Below, piece by piece: positions 11,201 through 19,438 of a DNA stretch of 64,000 nucleotides. This DNA is from Umezawaea sp042738955 (GTDB lineage: Bacteria; Actinomycetota; Actinomycetes; Mycobacteriales; Pseudonocardiaceae): assembly GCF_042738955.1 (NCBI RefSeq), contig NZ_JBHYHC010000005.1:1-64000 (forward strand). The letters are read 5' to 3'. A model generated the notes under the pieces. The model was given only the letters and a program-made list of their open reading frames with translations, did not search any database and was not told the origin of the DNA. A program made the position numbers and the translations under genes. Each line of letters starts with the position of its first letter. The first letter of the stretch is position 1.

Positions 11201-12549
11201 CGCTCTGCCTTTCGTTGGTGTGCGGACAGCGCGCGGTCCACGAAGGCGGCCGCGCTGCCGAGGTACGCCGACGGGTCCAACGCGTCGTCGATCTCCTCGG
11301 GGGACAGGTGCTCGACGACCCTGGTGTCGGCGATCAGAGCGTCCCGCAACGCCGTCCCGCCCGCCACCGCGTCCCGGCACGCCTCCGCGACCAGGTCCTG
11401 CGCCTCGACCCGGCCGAGCGCGGGCGCGAGCCGCGTCGCCACGTTCTCCGCGAGCGGCAGGCCACCGGTCAGGTCGAGGTTGCGGCGCATCCGCTCGACG
11501 TCGACCTCCAGGCGGGACAACAACTCCCGCGTGCCGTGGACCGCGCCGCCGACCAGCCGGAGCAGCTCGGTCGTCGTCTCCCACTCGGCGTGCCACGCCC
11601 CGGCGGCGCGCTCGTGCTCGTGCGCCATCGCCGCCAGCAGCGTCGCGACCAGCCCCGGCACCCGCTGGGCGGACGCGACCACCAGCACCGCCCGCACGGG
11701 GTTCCGCTTGTGCGGCATGGCCGACGACGTGCCGCCGTCGGCCTCGGCGACCTCGCCGACCTCGGTCTGCGCCAGCAGCACCACGTCCTGCGCGATCTTC
11801 GCCAGCACGCCGGCCGCCGAGCCGAGCGCGCCCGCCAGCTCGGCGAACCGGGTGCGGTCGGTGTGCCACGGCAGCACCGGGGCCACCAGCCCCAGCTCGT
11901 CGGCGAGCCGGTCCACCAGGTCCGCGCCCGCGTCGCCGAGCGCGGACAGCGTGCCCGCCGCCCCGCCGAACTGCACCGCGAGCCTGGTCGCGCGCACCTC
12001 GTCGAGCCGGTCGCGCACCTCGTCCACGGCCACCAGCCAGCCCGCGCACTTGAGCCCGAACGTCGTCGGCACCGCCTGCTGCGCCAGCGTCCGCCCGGCG
12101 ATCAGCGTGTCCCGGTGGGCGATCGCCAGCCGTTCGCACTCGTCCGCGACCCCCGCGAGCCCGTCCAGGATCGGCCGCAGCGCCCGGAACGCGACCAGCG
12201 ACGCGGCCGTGTCGAGCACGTCCTGGCTGGTGGCCCCGTGGTGCACGTACGCCTTCGCCCCCGCGGGCAGCGCCTCGGCGAGGTCGCGCACCAGCGGCAC
12301 GACCGGGTTGCCGGACGCCGTCGCGCGGACGCCCAGCGACACCGGGTCGGGCACGGCCGAGTCGACCGCGGCCACGATCGCCCGCGCGGCCTCGTGCGGC
12401 ACGACCCCGGCGCGGGCCTGCACCACGGCGAGCGCGCGCTCGAAGTCGAGCATGGCCCGCAGCCACGCCCGGTCGCCCACCTCCGCGTCGACGATCGGGT
12501 CGCCAAACAGCGGGCGGAACAGGTCAGAGGTCGAAGAAGACGGTTTCAT
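11197..12549 (-). CDS. pcaB: 3-carboxy-cis,cis-muconate cycloisomerase
   Basis: Member of the fumarase/aspartase superfamily, 450 residues, converting beta-carboxymuconate to gamma-carboxymuconolactone. The superfamily signature GTSSAMPHKRNP is intact and the YVHHGATSQDVLDTA segment that contributes active-site histidine is present. The start lies 26 bases inside the end of pcaG. The length matches the family. Confidence 0.94.
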   Translation of the reverse strand: MKPSSSTSDLFRPLFGDPIVDAEVGDRAWLRAMLDFERALAVVQARAGVVPHEAARAIVAAVDSAVPDPVSLGVRATASGNPVVPLVRDLAEALPAGAKAYVHHGATSQDVLDTAASLVAFRALRPILDGLAGVADECERLAIAHRDTLIAGRTLAQQAVPTTFGLKCAGWLVAVDEVRDRLDEVRATRLAVQFGGAAGTLSALGDAGADLVDRLADELGLVAPVLPWHTDRTRFAELAGALGSAAGVLAKIAQDVVLLAQTEVGEVAEADGGTSSAMPHKRNPVRAVLVVASAQRVPGLVATLLAAMAHEHERAAGAWHAEWETTTELLRLVGGAVHGTRELLSRLEVDVERMRRNLDLTGGLPLAENVATRLAPALGRVEAQDLVAEACRDAVAGGTALRDALIADTRVVEHLSPEEIDDALDPSAYLGSAAAFVDRALSAHQRKAER

Positions 12550-13084
12550 CGTCGCCCTGGAGGTGGATGTCGAAGCGGTAGCCGAACGGGGCCGGCTCCG
12601 CGAGCAGCGTGCCGCGCCGCGCCGGGTCGGCGATCGAGACGAGGACCGGGTCCTCGGCGTTGGCGGGCTCGTCGGGGAAGTAGATCCGGGTCACCAGCCG
12701 GACCAGCATCCCCCGGCAGAACACCGACACGTTGAGGTGCGGCGCCTCCTCGCCGTCGGCCGACGGGAGCGCGCCCGGCTTGACCGTGCGGAACCGGAAC
12801 CGGCCGCTCTCGTCGGTGGGGCACCGGCCGAACCCGCGGAACCCCGGCAGCGCCACGGCGCCGCGCGGGTCGTCGGGGTGGTCGAAGCGCCCGTCCGGGT
12901 CGGCCTGCCACACCTCGATCAGCGCGTCCGGCACCGGCTCGCCGTTGCCGTCCACGACCTTGCCGACGACGTCGAAGGAGTCCGGCGCGCCCTCGGCGAC
13001 CAGGAACGGGCCGTCCTCCCACGGCAGGCCGATCGCGAAGAACGGGCCCACGGTCTGCGACGGCGTGGTTTGCGGGTCACTCAT
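12524..13084 (-). CDS. pcaG: protocatechuate 3,4-dioxygenase, alpha subunit
   Basis: Intradiol dioxygenase alpha subunit of 186 residues. It starts with the typical TPSQTVGPFFAIGL and contains the conserved beta-sandwich segment PVPDALIEVWQADPDGRFDHP. The alpha subunit lacks the full iron ligand set, as usual, and supports the beta subunit active site. It follows pcaH with an 8-base overlap. Together they cleave protocatechuate between the hydroxyls, giving beta-carboxymuconate. Confidence 0.94.
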   Translation of the reverse strand: MSDPQTTPSQTVGPFFAIGLPWEDGPFLVAEGAPDSFDVVGKVVDGNGEPVPDALIEVWQADPDGRFDHPDDPRGAVALPGFRGFGRCPTDESGRFRFRTVKPGALPSADGEEAPHLNVSVFCRGMLVRLVTRIYFPDEPANAEDPVLVSIADPARRGTLLAEPAPFGYRFDIHLQGDDETVFFDL

Positions 13085-13808
13085 CGTCGTGGTCCTCCTC
13101 GTCCTCGAACGGCGTCGGGTCGGTGCCGCGCAGGACGATGTCCCAGCGGTAGCCCAGCGCCCACTCGGGGACGGTCTCGTCGAGGTCGAACGCCGCCACC
13201 ATCGCCTGCCGCGCGGCGGGCCTGGCTGAGGTGAAGATCGGGTCCTGGTCGAACAGCGGGTCGCCGGGGAAGTACATCTGGGTGATCAGCCGCTGGGTGA
13301 ACGCGGTGCCGAACACGGAGAAGTGGATGTGCGCGGGCCGCCAGGCGTTGTGGTGGTTCTTCCACGGGTACGCGCCGGGCGCGATCGTGATGAACCGGTA
13401 GGTCCCGTCGGCGTCGGTCATGGCGCGGCCGACGCCGGAGAAGTTCGGGTCCAGCGGGGCCGGGTGCCGGTCCAGGTCGTGCCGGTACCGGCCGCCCGCG
13501 TTGGCCTGCCAGATCTCCACGAGCGTGTTCGGGATCGGCCTGCCGTCGCCGTCCTTCACCTGGCCGCTGACCACGATCCGCTGCCCCTGCGGCTCCTCGG
13601 CGTGCTGGATGGTGAGGTCGTTGTCGTACCGGCCGACGCGCTCCTCCCCCAGCAGCGGCCCGGTGATCTCGCCGAGGCGTTGGGGCAGCAGGACGAGCGG
13701 GTGCTTCGGCGCCCTGGCGACGTTGGACTTGTACTCGGGGAAGGACACCGGCGGGTGCGACTCGTGGTCGGGCCGGAAGCGCGGCAGGCGCCTGGTCTCG
13801 GCGGGCAC
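13077..13808 (-). CDS. pcaH: protocatechuate 3,4-dioxygenase, beta subunit
   Basis: Catalytic, iron(III)-binding subunit of 243 residues. The predicted ligands are the tyrosines of GGRYRHDLDRH and GAYPWKNHHN and the two histidines of WRPAHIHFSVFG. The C-terminus is acidic (EDEEDHDDE), an unremarkable extension. It lies 13 bases downstream of pcaJ and overlaps pcaG. The order pcaIJ-HG-BDC is the usual actinobacterial one except for the lack of pcaF. Confidence 0.95.
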   Translation of the reverse strand: MPAETRRLPRFRPDHESHPPVSFPEYKSNVARAPKHPLVLLPQRLGEITGPLLGEERVGRYDNDLTIQHAEEPQGQRIVVSGQVKDGDGRPIPNTLVEIWQANAGGRYRHDLDRHPAPLDPNFSGVGRAMTDADGTYRFITIAPGAYPWKNHHNAWRPAHIHFSVFGTAFTQRLITQMYFPGDPLFDQDPIFTSARPAARQAMVAAFDLDETVPEWALGYRWDIVLRGTDPTPFEDEEDHDDE

Positions 13809-13821
13809 GGGGAACTCTCCT

Positions 13822-14568
13822 TCAGGCGGTGAGGTCGCGCAGGGCGGACAGCTCCTGCTCGGTGGGCGCGGCGGTGGTGCCGAGGTCGGCGGAGACCTTG
13901 AGGTCCCAGCCGGTGTTCGCCTTGGCCGTGGCCAGGTCGACGCCGGGGTGCAGGTGGGTGAGGGTCAGCTCGCACGTCTCCGGGTCCGGCCGCAGCACGC
14001 CCAGGTCGGTGATCACCAGCTGCGGGCCCTTGCCGCGCAGGCCGAGCCGCTCGCGGTCGCCCTTGCCGCCGCCGAACCCCAGCGAGGTCACGAAGTCCAC
14101 CCGCTCCACGAACGCGCGCGGGTTCTGCCGGACGATCATGAAGACCTCCCGGCAGGACGCGGCGATCTCCGGTGCGCCACCCGCGCCGGGCAGGCGGACC
14201 TTCGGGTCGCGGTAGTCGTCGCCGATGACCGTGGTGTTGATGTTCGCGAACCGGTCGAGCTGCGCCGCGCCCAGGAAGCCGACGTCGACGCGGCCGGGCT
14301 GGAGCCAGTAGTTGAAGATCTCCGGGACGCTCACGAGGCTGTCCGCCGAGTCCGCCAGCACGCCGTCCCCGATGGACAGCGGCAGCGTCGCGGGCTTGGA
14401 GCCGATGGTGCCGGACTCGTAGATCAGCACGAGGTCCGGCGCGTGGGTGCGGCGGGCCAGGTTCGCCGCCGTGCTGGGCAGGCCGATGCCGACGAAGCAG
14501 ACCGCGCCGTCCGCCAGGGCCCGCGCGGCGGCGACCGTCATCATCTCGTCCGCCGTGTAGTCGCTCAC
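13822..14568 (-). CDS. pcaJ: 3-oxoadipate CoA-transferase, beta subunit
   Basis: CoA-transferase family I subunit of 248 residues that moves CoA from succinyl-CoA to beta-ketoadipate together with PcaI. The catalytic glutamate is in VLIYESGTIGS. The GTG start at 14568 overlaps the pcaI stop (GTGA). The open frame continues upstream but that part reads antiphase through pcaI. Glycine-rich SLGFGGGKGDRE near the middle is typical of the family. Confidence 0.92.
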   Translation of the reverse strand: MSDYTADEMMTVAAARALADGAVCFVGIGLPSTAANLARRTHAPDLVLIYESGTIGSKPATLPLSIGDGVLADSADSLVSVPEIFNYWLQPGRVDVGFLGAAQLDRFANINTTVIGDDYRDPKVRLPGAGGAPEIAASCREVFMIVRQNPRAFVERVDFVTSLGFGGGKGDRERLGLRGKGPQLVITDLGVLRPDPETCELTLTHLHPGVDLATAKANTGWDLKVSADLGTTAAPTEQELSALRDLTA

Positions 14569-15362
14569 GCGACGCCCTCCAACCAGGTCCGGAAGGACTC
14601 GCGGTCCTTGCTGATGGCGTCCCAGCGCTGGTAGTAGGCGTTGTCGCGGGTCGAGTAGTCGTGCGCGTAGGACGGGTGCGCGCCGCCGGGGGCCTCGGCC
14701 ACGTAGTCCACGACCCAGGACGGCAGCACGACCGCGCCGGGCCGCGGCTCCAGCTCGTCGACGATCTCCTCGACGGTGACCAGCGACCGGGTCGCGGCCA
14801 GCACCGCCTCCTTCTGCACGCCGGTGATGCCCCAGAGCTGCACGTTGCCCTTGCGGTCCGCGCGCTGGGCGTGGATGACGGCCGAGTCGAGCTTGAGCGC
14901 GGGCACGGCGGTGAGGACCTCGCCGGTGAACGGGCAGGTGATCGACTTGATGTTGTCCGTCTGCTTCGGCAGGTCCGTGCCGACGTACCCGCGCAGGACG
15001 GCGAAGGGCAGGCCGGACGCGGCGGCCACGTACCGGTTGGCCATGCCCGCGTGGCTGTGCTCCTCCAGTTCGAGCGGCACGGGCCAGCCGTTCTGGACGG
15101 CGTCGCGGAAGCGGTGCAGCGAGCCGACGCCGGGGTTGCCGCCCCAGGAGAAGACGAGCTTGCGGGCGCAGCCCGCGCCGATGAGCTGGTCGTAGATGAC
15201 GTCCGGCGTCATGCGGACCAAGGTGAGGTCGCGCCTGCCCTGCCGGATCACCTCGTGGCCCGCCGCGAAGGGGATGAGGTGTGTGAAACCTTCGAAGGCG
15301 ACCGTGTCCCCGTCGTGGACTACCTGGGACACGGCCTGCGCCAGCGGCGCGATGGTGGCCAT
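14565..15362 (-). CDS. pcaI: 3-oxoadipate CoA-transferase, alpha subunit
   Basis: First gene of the pca operon, 265 residues. It carries the CoA-transferase alpha motif VHDGDTVAFEGFTHLIPFAAGHE and LVFSWGGNPGVGSLHRFRD. The ATG at 15362 is chosen because a GAGGAG ribosome site lies just upstream and the protein then begins MATIAPLAQAV; the ATG at 15410 would place the start inside the operator. With PcaJ it activates beta-ketoadipate. The thiolase PcaF needed for the last step is not encoded in the window. Confidence 0.92.
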   Translation of the reverse strand: MATIAPLAQAVSQVVHDGDTVAFEGFTHLIPFAAGHEVIRQGRRDLTLVRMTPDVIYDQLIGAGCARKLVFSWGGNPGVGSLHRFRDAVQNGWPVPLELEEHSHAGMANRYVAAASGLPFAVLRGYVGTDLPKQTDNIKSITCPFTGEVLTAVPALKLDSAVIHAQRADRKGNVQLWGITGVQKEAVLAATRSLVTVEEIVDELEPRPGAVVLPSWVVDYVAEAPGGAHPSYAHDYSTRDNAYYQRWDAISKDRESFRTWLEGVA

Positions 15363-15393
15363 GGGTCTCCTCGGTTCGCCTGCCCGTTCTGGC

Positions 15394-15430
15394 GTTCGCA
15401 TAGCGAACATGTATCCGTAGAGCGAACATT
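15394..15430. promoter_or_regulatory. PcaR-type operator of the pca operon
   Basis: A perfect 15-base palindrome GTTCGCATAGCGAAC (15394-15408) is followed 19 bases later by a repeat of its right half, AGCGAACAT (15402-15410 and 15421-15429). This three-half-site layout, 32-68 bases before pcaI, is what IclR-family PcaR proteins bind in other actinobacteria. Confidence 0.75.
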
Positions 15431-15508
15431 ACCTGGGACACGCGGGTCGGGCCAGTCCGAAATCCACTCACCGGAAGGCGAACCCGTGCCATCCGGTCAG
15501 TTCGAGCG

Positions 15509-15543
15509 TTGACAGTTAGAAGTCGAACAGTTAGTGTTCTAAC
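15509..15543 (+). promoter_or_regulatory. promoter and operator of the MATE gene
   Basis: TTGACA (15509-15514) and TAGTGT (15532-15537) are separated by 17 bases, a good sigma-70-like promoter. An inverted repeat GTTAGAA (15515-15521) and TTCTAAC (15537-15543) covers the spacer and the -10 box, so the exporter is probably repressed by an unseen regulator. Confidence 0.6.
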
Positions 15544-15632
15544 CACAGGGCGGAGCACCGCCCACCCACTCCCCCGTCGCCCCGCCGGCCGTCCGTCGGC
15601 GCGCTCGACCGTGCCCGAACGGAGCCACCGCC

Positions 15633-17087
15633 ATGAAGACCACCACGCTCGAACCTCCAGAGAAGACCGACGTCGTCGGCACCAACCGCTGGTACCTCTC
15701 GGCCGCGCCGATCCTCCGCGCCCTCGTGCACCTGTGCGTGCCGATGGCGGCCGCGATGATCGTCGGAGCCGTCTACAACCTGGTCAACGCCGGTTTCGTC
15801 GGCTCGCAGCACGACACCGCGCTGCTCGCCGCCATCACGTTCGGCGCGCCGATCCTCGGCCTGGTCATGGCCGTCGGCGGCGTGTTCGGCGTCGGCGGCG
15901 GCGCACTCAACCCCCGGCTGCTCGGCGCGGCCGAGCACGACCCGACGAAGGCGGACGGGATCAAGCACGTCTCGTCGTTCGCCGTCTGGGGGGCGGCGAT
16001 CGCCGGGGCCGTGTTCGGCGGCGTCGGGCTGCTCCTGCTGGACCCGCTCGTGGCACTGCTCGGCGCGGACGCCACCGCCGTGCCCGCGACCACCGCCTAC
16101 GTCGGCGTGATGCTCGCCTTCGTCCCCGTGCTGGCCGCCGCGTTCTGCCTCGAACAGCTCGTGCGGGCGGAAGGCGCCGCGCGCCAGGTGATGGTGGGCC
16201 TCATCGGGTCCACCGTCGCGAACGTCGTGCTCGACGTCCTGTTCATCCTGGTGCTGCACTGGGGCGTCGCGGGCGCGGCGCTGGCGATGGGCCTGGCGAA
16301 CCTCGGCGTCGTCGCCTACTTCGCGCTCTGGCTGCACCGGCACAGCGAGCACGTGAGCCTCGCGCCGCGGTGGTTCACGCTCTCGCCCGCGGTGGTGAGG
16401 CCGGTCTTCGGCGTGGGCGTCGGCGAACTGCTCCAGGCGTCCTTCATCATCGTGACCTCGTTGGCGCTCAACAACCTCGCGGCCGCCTACGGCGACAGCG
16501 CGCTCGCGGCGATGGGCATCGCGGTCCGCATCGCGCAGGTGCCGGAGTTCCTGGTGATGGGCGTGACGCTCGGCGTGCTGCCGCTGCTCGCCTACTCCTA
16601 CGGCAAGGGCGACCGGGGCAGGCTCATGGCGGCGCTGCGCGGGTCCGCGCTCGCGGTCGGCGGCATCGCCCTGGTGTTCTCGACGACCGTGTTCCTGTTC
16701 CGCGAGCAGGTGTTCAGCGCGTTCTCGGCCGACGGCTCGGTCCTCGCGATCGGCGTCACGATCCTCACCGCGCAGCTCGTGGCCATGATCGTGAACGGCT
16801 TCACCGGCCTCTTCACGTCGCTGTTCCAGGCCGCGGGGCGGTCGTCGGCGGCGATCGTGATGTCGGTGGCGCAGGGCCTGCTGTTCCTGCCGATCGTGGT
16901 GCTGGGCAACCTCTGGTTCGGCTTGGCGGGGATCGTCTGGGCGCTGACCGCGACGGAGGTCCTGGTGTTCCTCGTCGGGGTCGGCCTGTGGCTCGGGTCC
17001 CGGCGCGCGATCGACCGCGGCCTCGCAGAGGGCAGCCCCGAGCGGGCCGAGGAAGCCCTCTACCCGGTCGACCTGCGGTCGCGGTAG
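15633..17087 (+). CDS. MATE family efflux transporter
   Basis: Polytopic membrane protein of 484 residues with 12 predicted helices in two MatE halves (about 30-200 and 250-440). The first half has PMAAAMIVGAVYNLVNAGFVG and GGALNPRLLG. MATE proteins extrude cationic drugs or metabolites against sodium or protons. The N-terminal 20 residues are cytosolic. It is divergent from pca but has its own promoter. Its 3' end overlaps the convergent CGNR gene by 28 bases. The substrate cannot be inferred. Confidence 0.9.
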   Translation: MKTTTLEPPEKTDVVGTNRWYLSAAPILRALVHLCVPMAAAMIVGAVYNLVNAGFVGSQHDTALLAAITFGAPILGLVMAVGGVFGVGGGALNPRLLGAAEHDPTKADGIKHVSSFAVWGAAIAGAVFGGVGLLLLDPLVALLGADATAVPATTAYVGVMLAFVPVLAAAFCLEQLVRAEGAARQVMVGLIGSTVANVVLDVLFILVLHWGVAGAALAMGLANLGVVAYFALWLHRHSEHVSLAPRWFTLSPAVVRPVFGVGVGELLQASFIIVTSLALNNLAAAYGDSALAAMGIAVRIAQVPEFLVMGVTLGVLPLLAYSYGKGDRGRLMAALRGSALAVGGIALVFSTTVFLFREQVFSAFSADGSVLAIGVTILTAQLVAMIVNGFTGLFTSLFQAAGRSSAAIVMSVAQGLLFLPIVVLGNLWFGLAGIVWALTATEVLVFLVGVGLWLGSRRAIDRGLAEGSPERAEEALYPVDLRSR

Positions 17088-17614
17088 GCGCGGGCGGCCA
17101 CCCGTGCCCCGCAGGTCCGGGGATCGCAGTAGCGCGCCGAGAGGTTGCGGGTCCGGTCGTAGAAACCCAGTCCGCACGGCGGGTTCCGGCAGGCCTTCAC
17201 CCGCGTCCACGCGTCGCGGCGGACGAGGTCGTCCACGGCCGCGAGCAGCCCGCCGAACCGGCCCGCCACCCCGTCCTGGGCCGGGACGAGCTCCACGCCG
17301 CCGACGGTGACCACGGCCGTCAACGGGTAGGACCTGCCGCAGCGCCGCAGGTGCTCCTCGGCCGCGGCGAGCGCGGCGGGGTCGTCGTGGCCCGCGTGGG
17401 CCAGCAGCAGGGCGACGAGCGCGGCCCGCAGTTCCCCGGCGGTGGCGGCGTCGGCGTCGGTGACCGGCTCACAGCGGTCCCCGAGCCAGCCCGCCAGCGC
17501 GGGGGTGTCGAGGGTCCACGCCCCGTCGTCGCCGCGGACACGCGTGTTGACGAAGGCGAGCAGCCGGGTCGCGGCGTCGGGCGGAGCCATGGTCGGCATG
17601 GTACGGGTCGTCAT
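17060..17614 (-). CDS. ABATE/CGNR zinc-finger regulator
   Basis: Protein of 184 residues with an N-terminal ABATE-like region and a C-terminal CGNR zinc finger. The cysteines are in VKACRNPPCGLGFYD and ARYCDPRTCGARVAARAYRDR; the finger probably binds DNA. Such stress-induced regulators are common in actinobacteria and often stand beside the gene they control, here the divergent hydrolase at 17716. Several in-frame methionines near the N-terminus leave the start uncertain by up to about 10 residues. Confidence 0.85.
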   Translation of the reverse strand: MTTRTMPTMAPPDAATRLLAFVNTRVRGDDGAWTLDTPALAGWLGDRCEPVTDADAATAGELRAALVALLLAHAGHDDPAALAAAEEHLRRCGRSYPLTAVVTVGGVELVPAQDGVAGRFGGLLAAVDDLVRRDAWTRVKACRNPPCGLGFYDRTRNLSARYCDPRTCGARVAARAYRDRRSTG

Positions 17615-17693
17615 GAGCTATTTGCCGTGACACCTGACCTCTTCTCAGCCGAGTCGCCGTTGAGTCAGTAGTTAAGTTACTTTGCTCATGACG
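17609..17693. promoter_or_regulatory. inverted repeat in the CGNR/hydrolase divergent region
   Basis: CGTCATGAGC (17609-17618) and its exact complement GCTCATGACG (17684-17693) flank the divergent promoter region, centres about 75 bases apart. One copy covers the start codon of the CGNR gene. This symmetry suggests two binding sites of one regulator, possibly the CGNR protein itself. Confidence 0.45.
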
Positions 17694-17715
17694 AGACGAA
17701 GGGATCGGTGAGGAC

Positions 17716-18465
17716 ATGACGGCGGTGTTCGTCCACGGGGTGCCGGAGACCGGCAGGATCTGGGACGGCGTGCGGGAGCTGGTGCCGGGGTCGATCAGCC
17801 TCGGCCTGCCGGGGTTCGGCCGCCCCACCCCGGAGGGGTTCAGCGCCACCAAGGACGCCTACGCCGAGTGGCTCGAACAACGGTTGCGGCAGGTCGACGG
17901 GCCGATCGACCTGGTCGGCCACGACTGGGGCTCGCTGCTGGCGCTGCGGATCGCGAGCGCGACGTCCGTGCCGCTGCGGAGCTGGGCGGCCGACATCGTC
18001 TCCTGCTACCAGCCCGACTACGTCTGGCACGCGGCCGCGCGGACCTGGCAGACGCCCGGCGAGGGTGAGGCGGCGTTGGCCGACGCGACCGCCGCGCCGC
18101 CCGACTCCCCCAAGAGCTTCCCCGGACGGTTGCGCAACCTGGCCGTCCCGCCCGCTCTCGCCGAGGAGATCGGCGCGGCCAACGACGAGACGATGAACAC
18201 CTGCATCCTCGCCCTCTACCGGTCCTCCGTGCCCAACCTGCACGCCGACTGGGGCGCGGACCTCCCGGCCGCACGGCGGGCGCCGGGACTCGTCGTCATC
18301 CCGACCGCCGATCCCTTCAACGACCCCGTGCTGTCCGGCCGCACGGCCGAGACCGCCGGCGCGCGGGTCGTCCGGCCGGAAGGCCTGGGGCACGCGTGGA
18401 TGGCGCAGGACCCGCGCACGGCCGCGGACCTGCTCCGGGAGTTCTGGGCCTCGGTGCCCAGCTGA
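17716..18465 (+). CDS. alpha/beta hydrolase (dehalogenase/epoxide hydrolase-like)
   Basis: Alpha/beta hydrolase of 249 residues. The oxyanion segment is VFVHGVPETGRIW and the nucleophile elbow is GHDWGS, with aspartate in place of serine, as in haloalkane dehalogenases and epoxide hydrolases; the histidine is in GLGHAWM. It is shorter than most dehalogenases. The substrate is unknown. It is divergent from the CGNR regulator, which probably controls it. Confidence 0.85.
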   Translation: MTAVFVHGVPETGRIWDGVRELVPGSISLGLPGFGRPTPEGFSATKDAYAEWLEQRLRQVDGPIDLVGHDWGSLLALRIASATSVPLRSWAADIVSCYQPDYVWHAAARTWQTPGEGEAALADATAAPPDSPKSFPGRLRNLAVPPALAEEIGAANDETMNTCILALYRSSVPNLHADWGADLPAARRAPGLVVIPTADPFNDPVLSGRTAETAGARVVRPEGLGHAWMAQDPRTAADLLREFWASVPS

Positions 18466-18472
18466 CCGGCGC

Positions 18473-19363
18473 TCAGCGCGAGCCCCGCCGCCACTGGCCG
18501 GGCGGGACGCCGTGGTGGCGGCGGAAGGCCGTCGCGAAGGCGTAGGGCGAGGCGTAACCGGTGCGGGCGCCGATCTGCGCGAGCGTCAGGTCACCGGTCC
18601 GCAGGTGGTCGCGGGCGAGCGTCATGCGCCACTCGGTCAGGTACCGCATGGGCGACCGGCCGAGCGCGAGCTGGAAGATCCGCGCGAACGCGGCCCGTGA
18701 CAGGCCGCTGATCCCGGCCAGTTCCGGCACGGTCCACGGGTGGGCGGCGTCGGCGTGCAGCGCGCCGAGGGCCGGGCCGAGGCGCGGGTCGGCCGCGGCG
18801 GTGTACCAGCGGGGCGCGTGGTCGCCGTTCTGGAAGCAGGCGCGGATCGCCAGCACCAGCAGGACGTCCAGGAGCCGGTCCAGCACGGTCTGCCTACCGG
18901 GCGCTGGGGCGGTCAGCTCGGCGGACAGCAGGGCGATCACGGCGTGCAGCGGGTCGTCCGCGGCGGCGGACAGGCTCAGCACCGGCGGCAGGGCTTCGAG
19001 CAGGCCGCGGCCGACGTCGCCGGACAGCGTGTACGCCCCGCAGAGGAACACGCTCGCCCCGTGCACCGGGGCGTCGTCCGCGTGCCGGGCCTGGAACACC
19101 TCGTGCGGCACGCAGGCCGCACCGGGCCGGTGGGCCGCGAAGTGGTCCTGACCGCCGCGGACGAGCGCCACGTCTCCGGGCGCGAGTTCGATCGCCTCGC
19201 TCGGGTCGTCGAACCACAGCCACATCCGGCCCTGGACGACCGCGTGCACGGTGAGCGGGATCGTGCCGGGCAGGTGCAGGCCCCACGGGGGTTCGGCGGT
19301 CGACCGCGCGAAGACGCCGCCGGACGCGCGGGCGCGGACCAGGTGGTCTTGCAGGACGTCCAC
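18473..19363 (-). CDS. AraC family regulator with cupin sensor
   Basis: Regulator of 296 residues with an N-terminal AraC-binding cupin (about 15-170) and two C-terminal helix-turn-helix motifs (LPELAGISGLSRAAFAR-type and LTLAQIGARTGYASPYAFA). The GTG at 19363 gives a start directly before the cupin (DVLQDHLVRARASGG); an extended open frame upstream is not protein-like. It is divergent from the NAD(P)-binding protein gene at 19439 and most likely controls it, a very common arrangement. Confidence 0.87.
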   Translation of the reverse strand: MDVLQDHLVRARASGGVFARSTAEPPWGLHLPGTIPLTVHAVVQGRMWLWFDDPSEAIELAPGDVALVRGGQDHFAAHRPGAACVPHEVFQARHADDAPVHGASVFLCGAYTLSGDVGRGLLEALPPVLSLSAAADDPLHAVIALLSAELTAPAPGRQTVLDRLLDVLLVLAIRACFQNGDHAPRWYTAAADPRLGPALGALHADAAHPWTVPELAGISGLSRAAFARIFQLALGRSPMRYLTEWRMTLARDHLRTGDLTLAQIGARTGYASPYAFATAFRRHHGVPPGQWRRGSR

Positions 19364-19438
19364 GGCGTGAGCGTTCTGCACAAAGAACACAGCGTCAAGC
19401 GCATTGATCCGCTCACCCGTGCCCGCCAGGCTGGCTCC

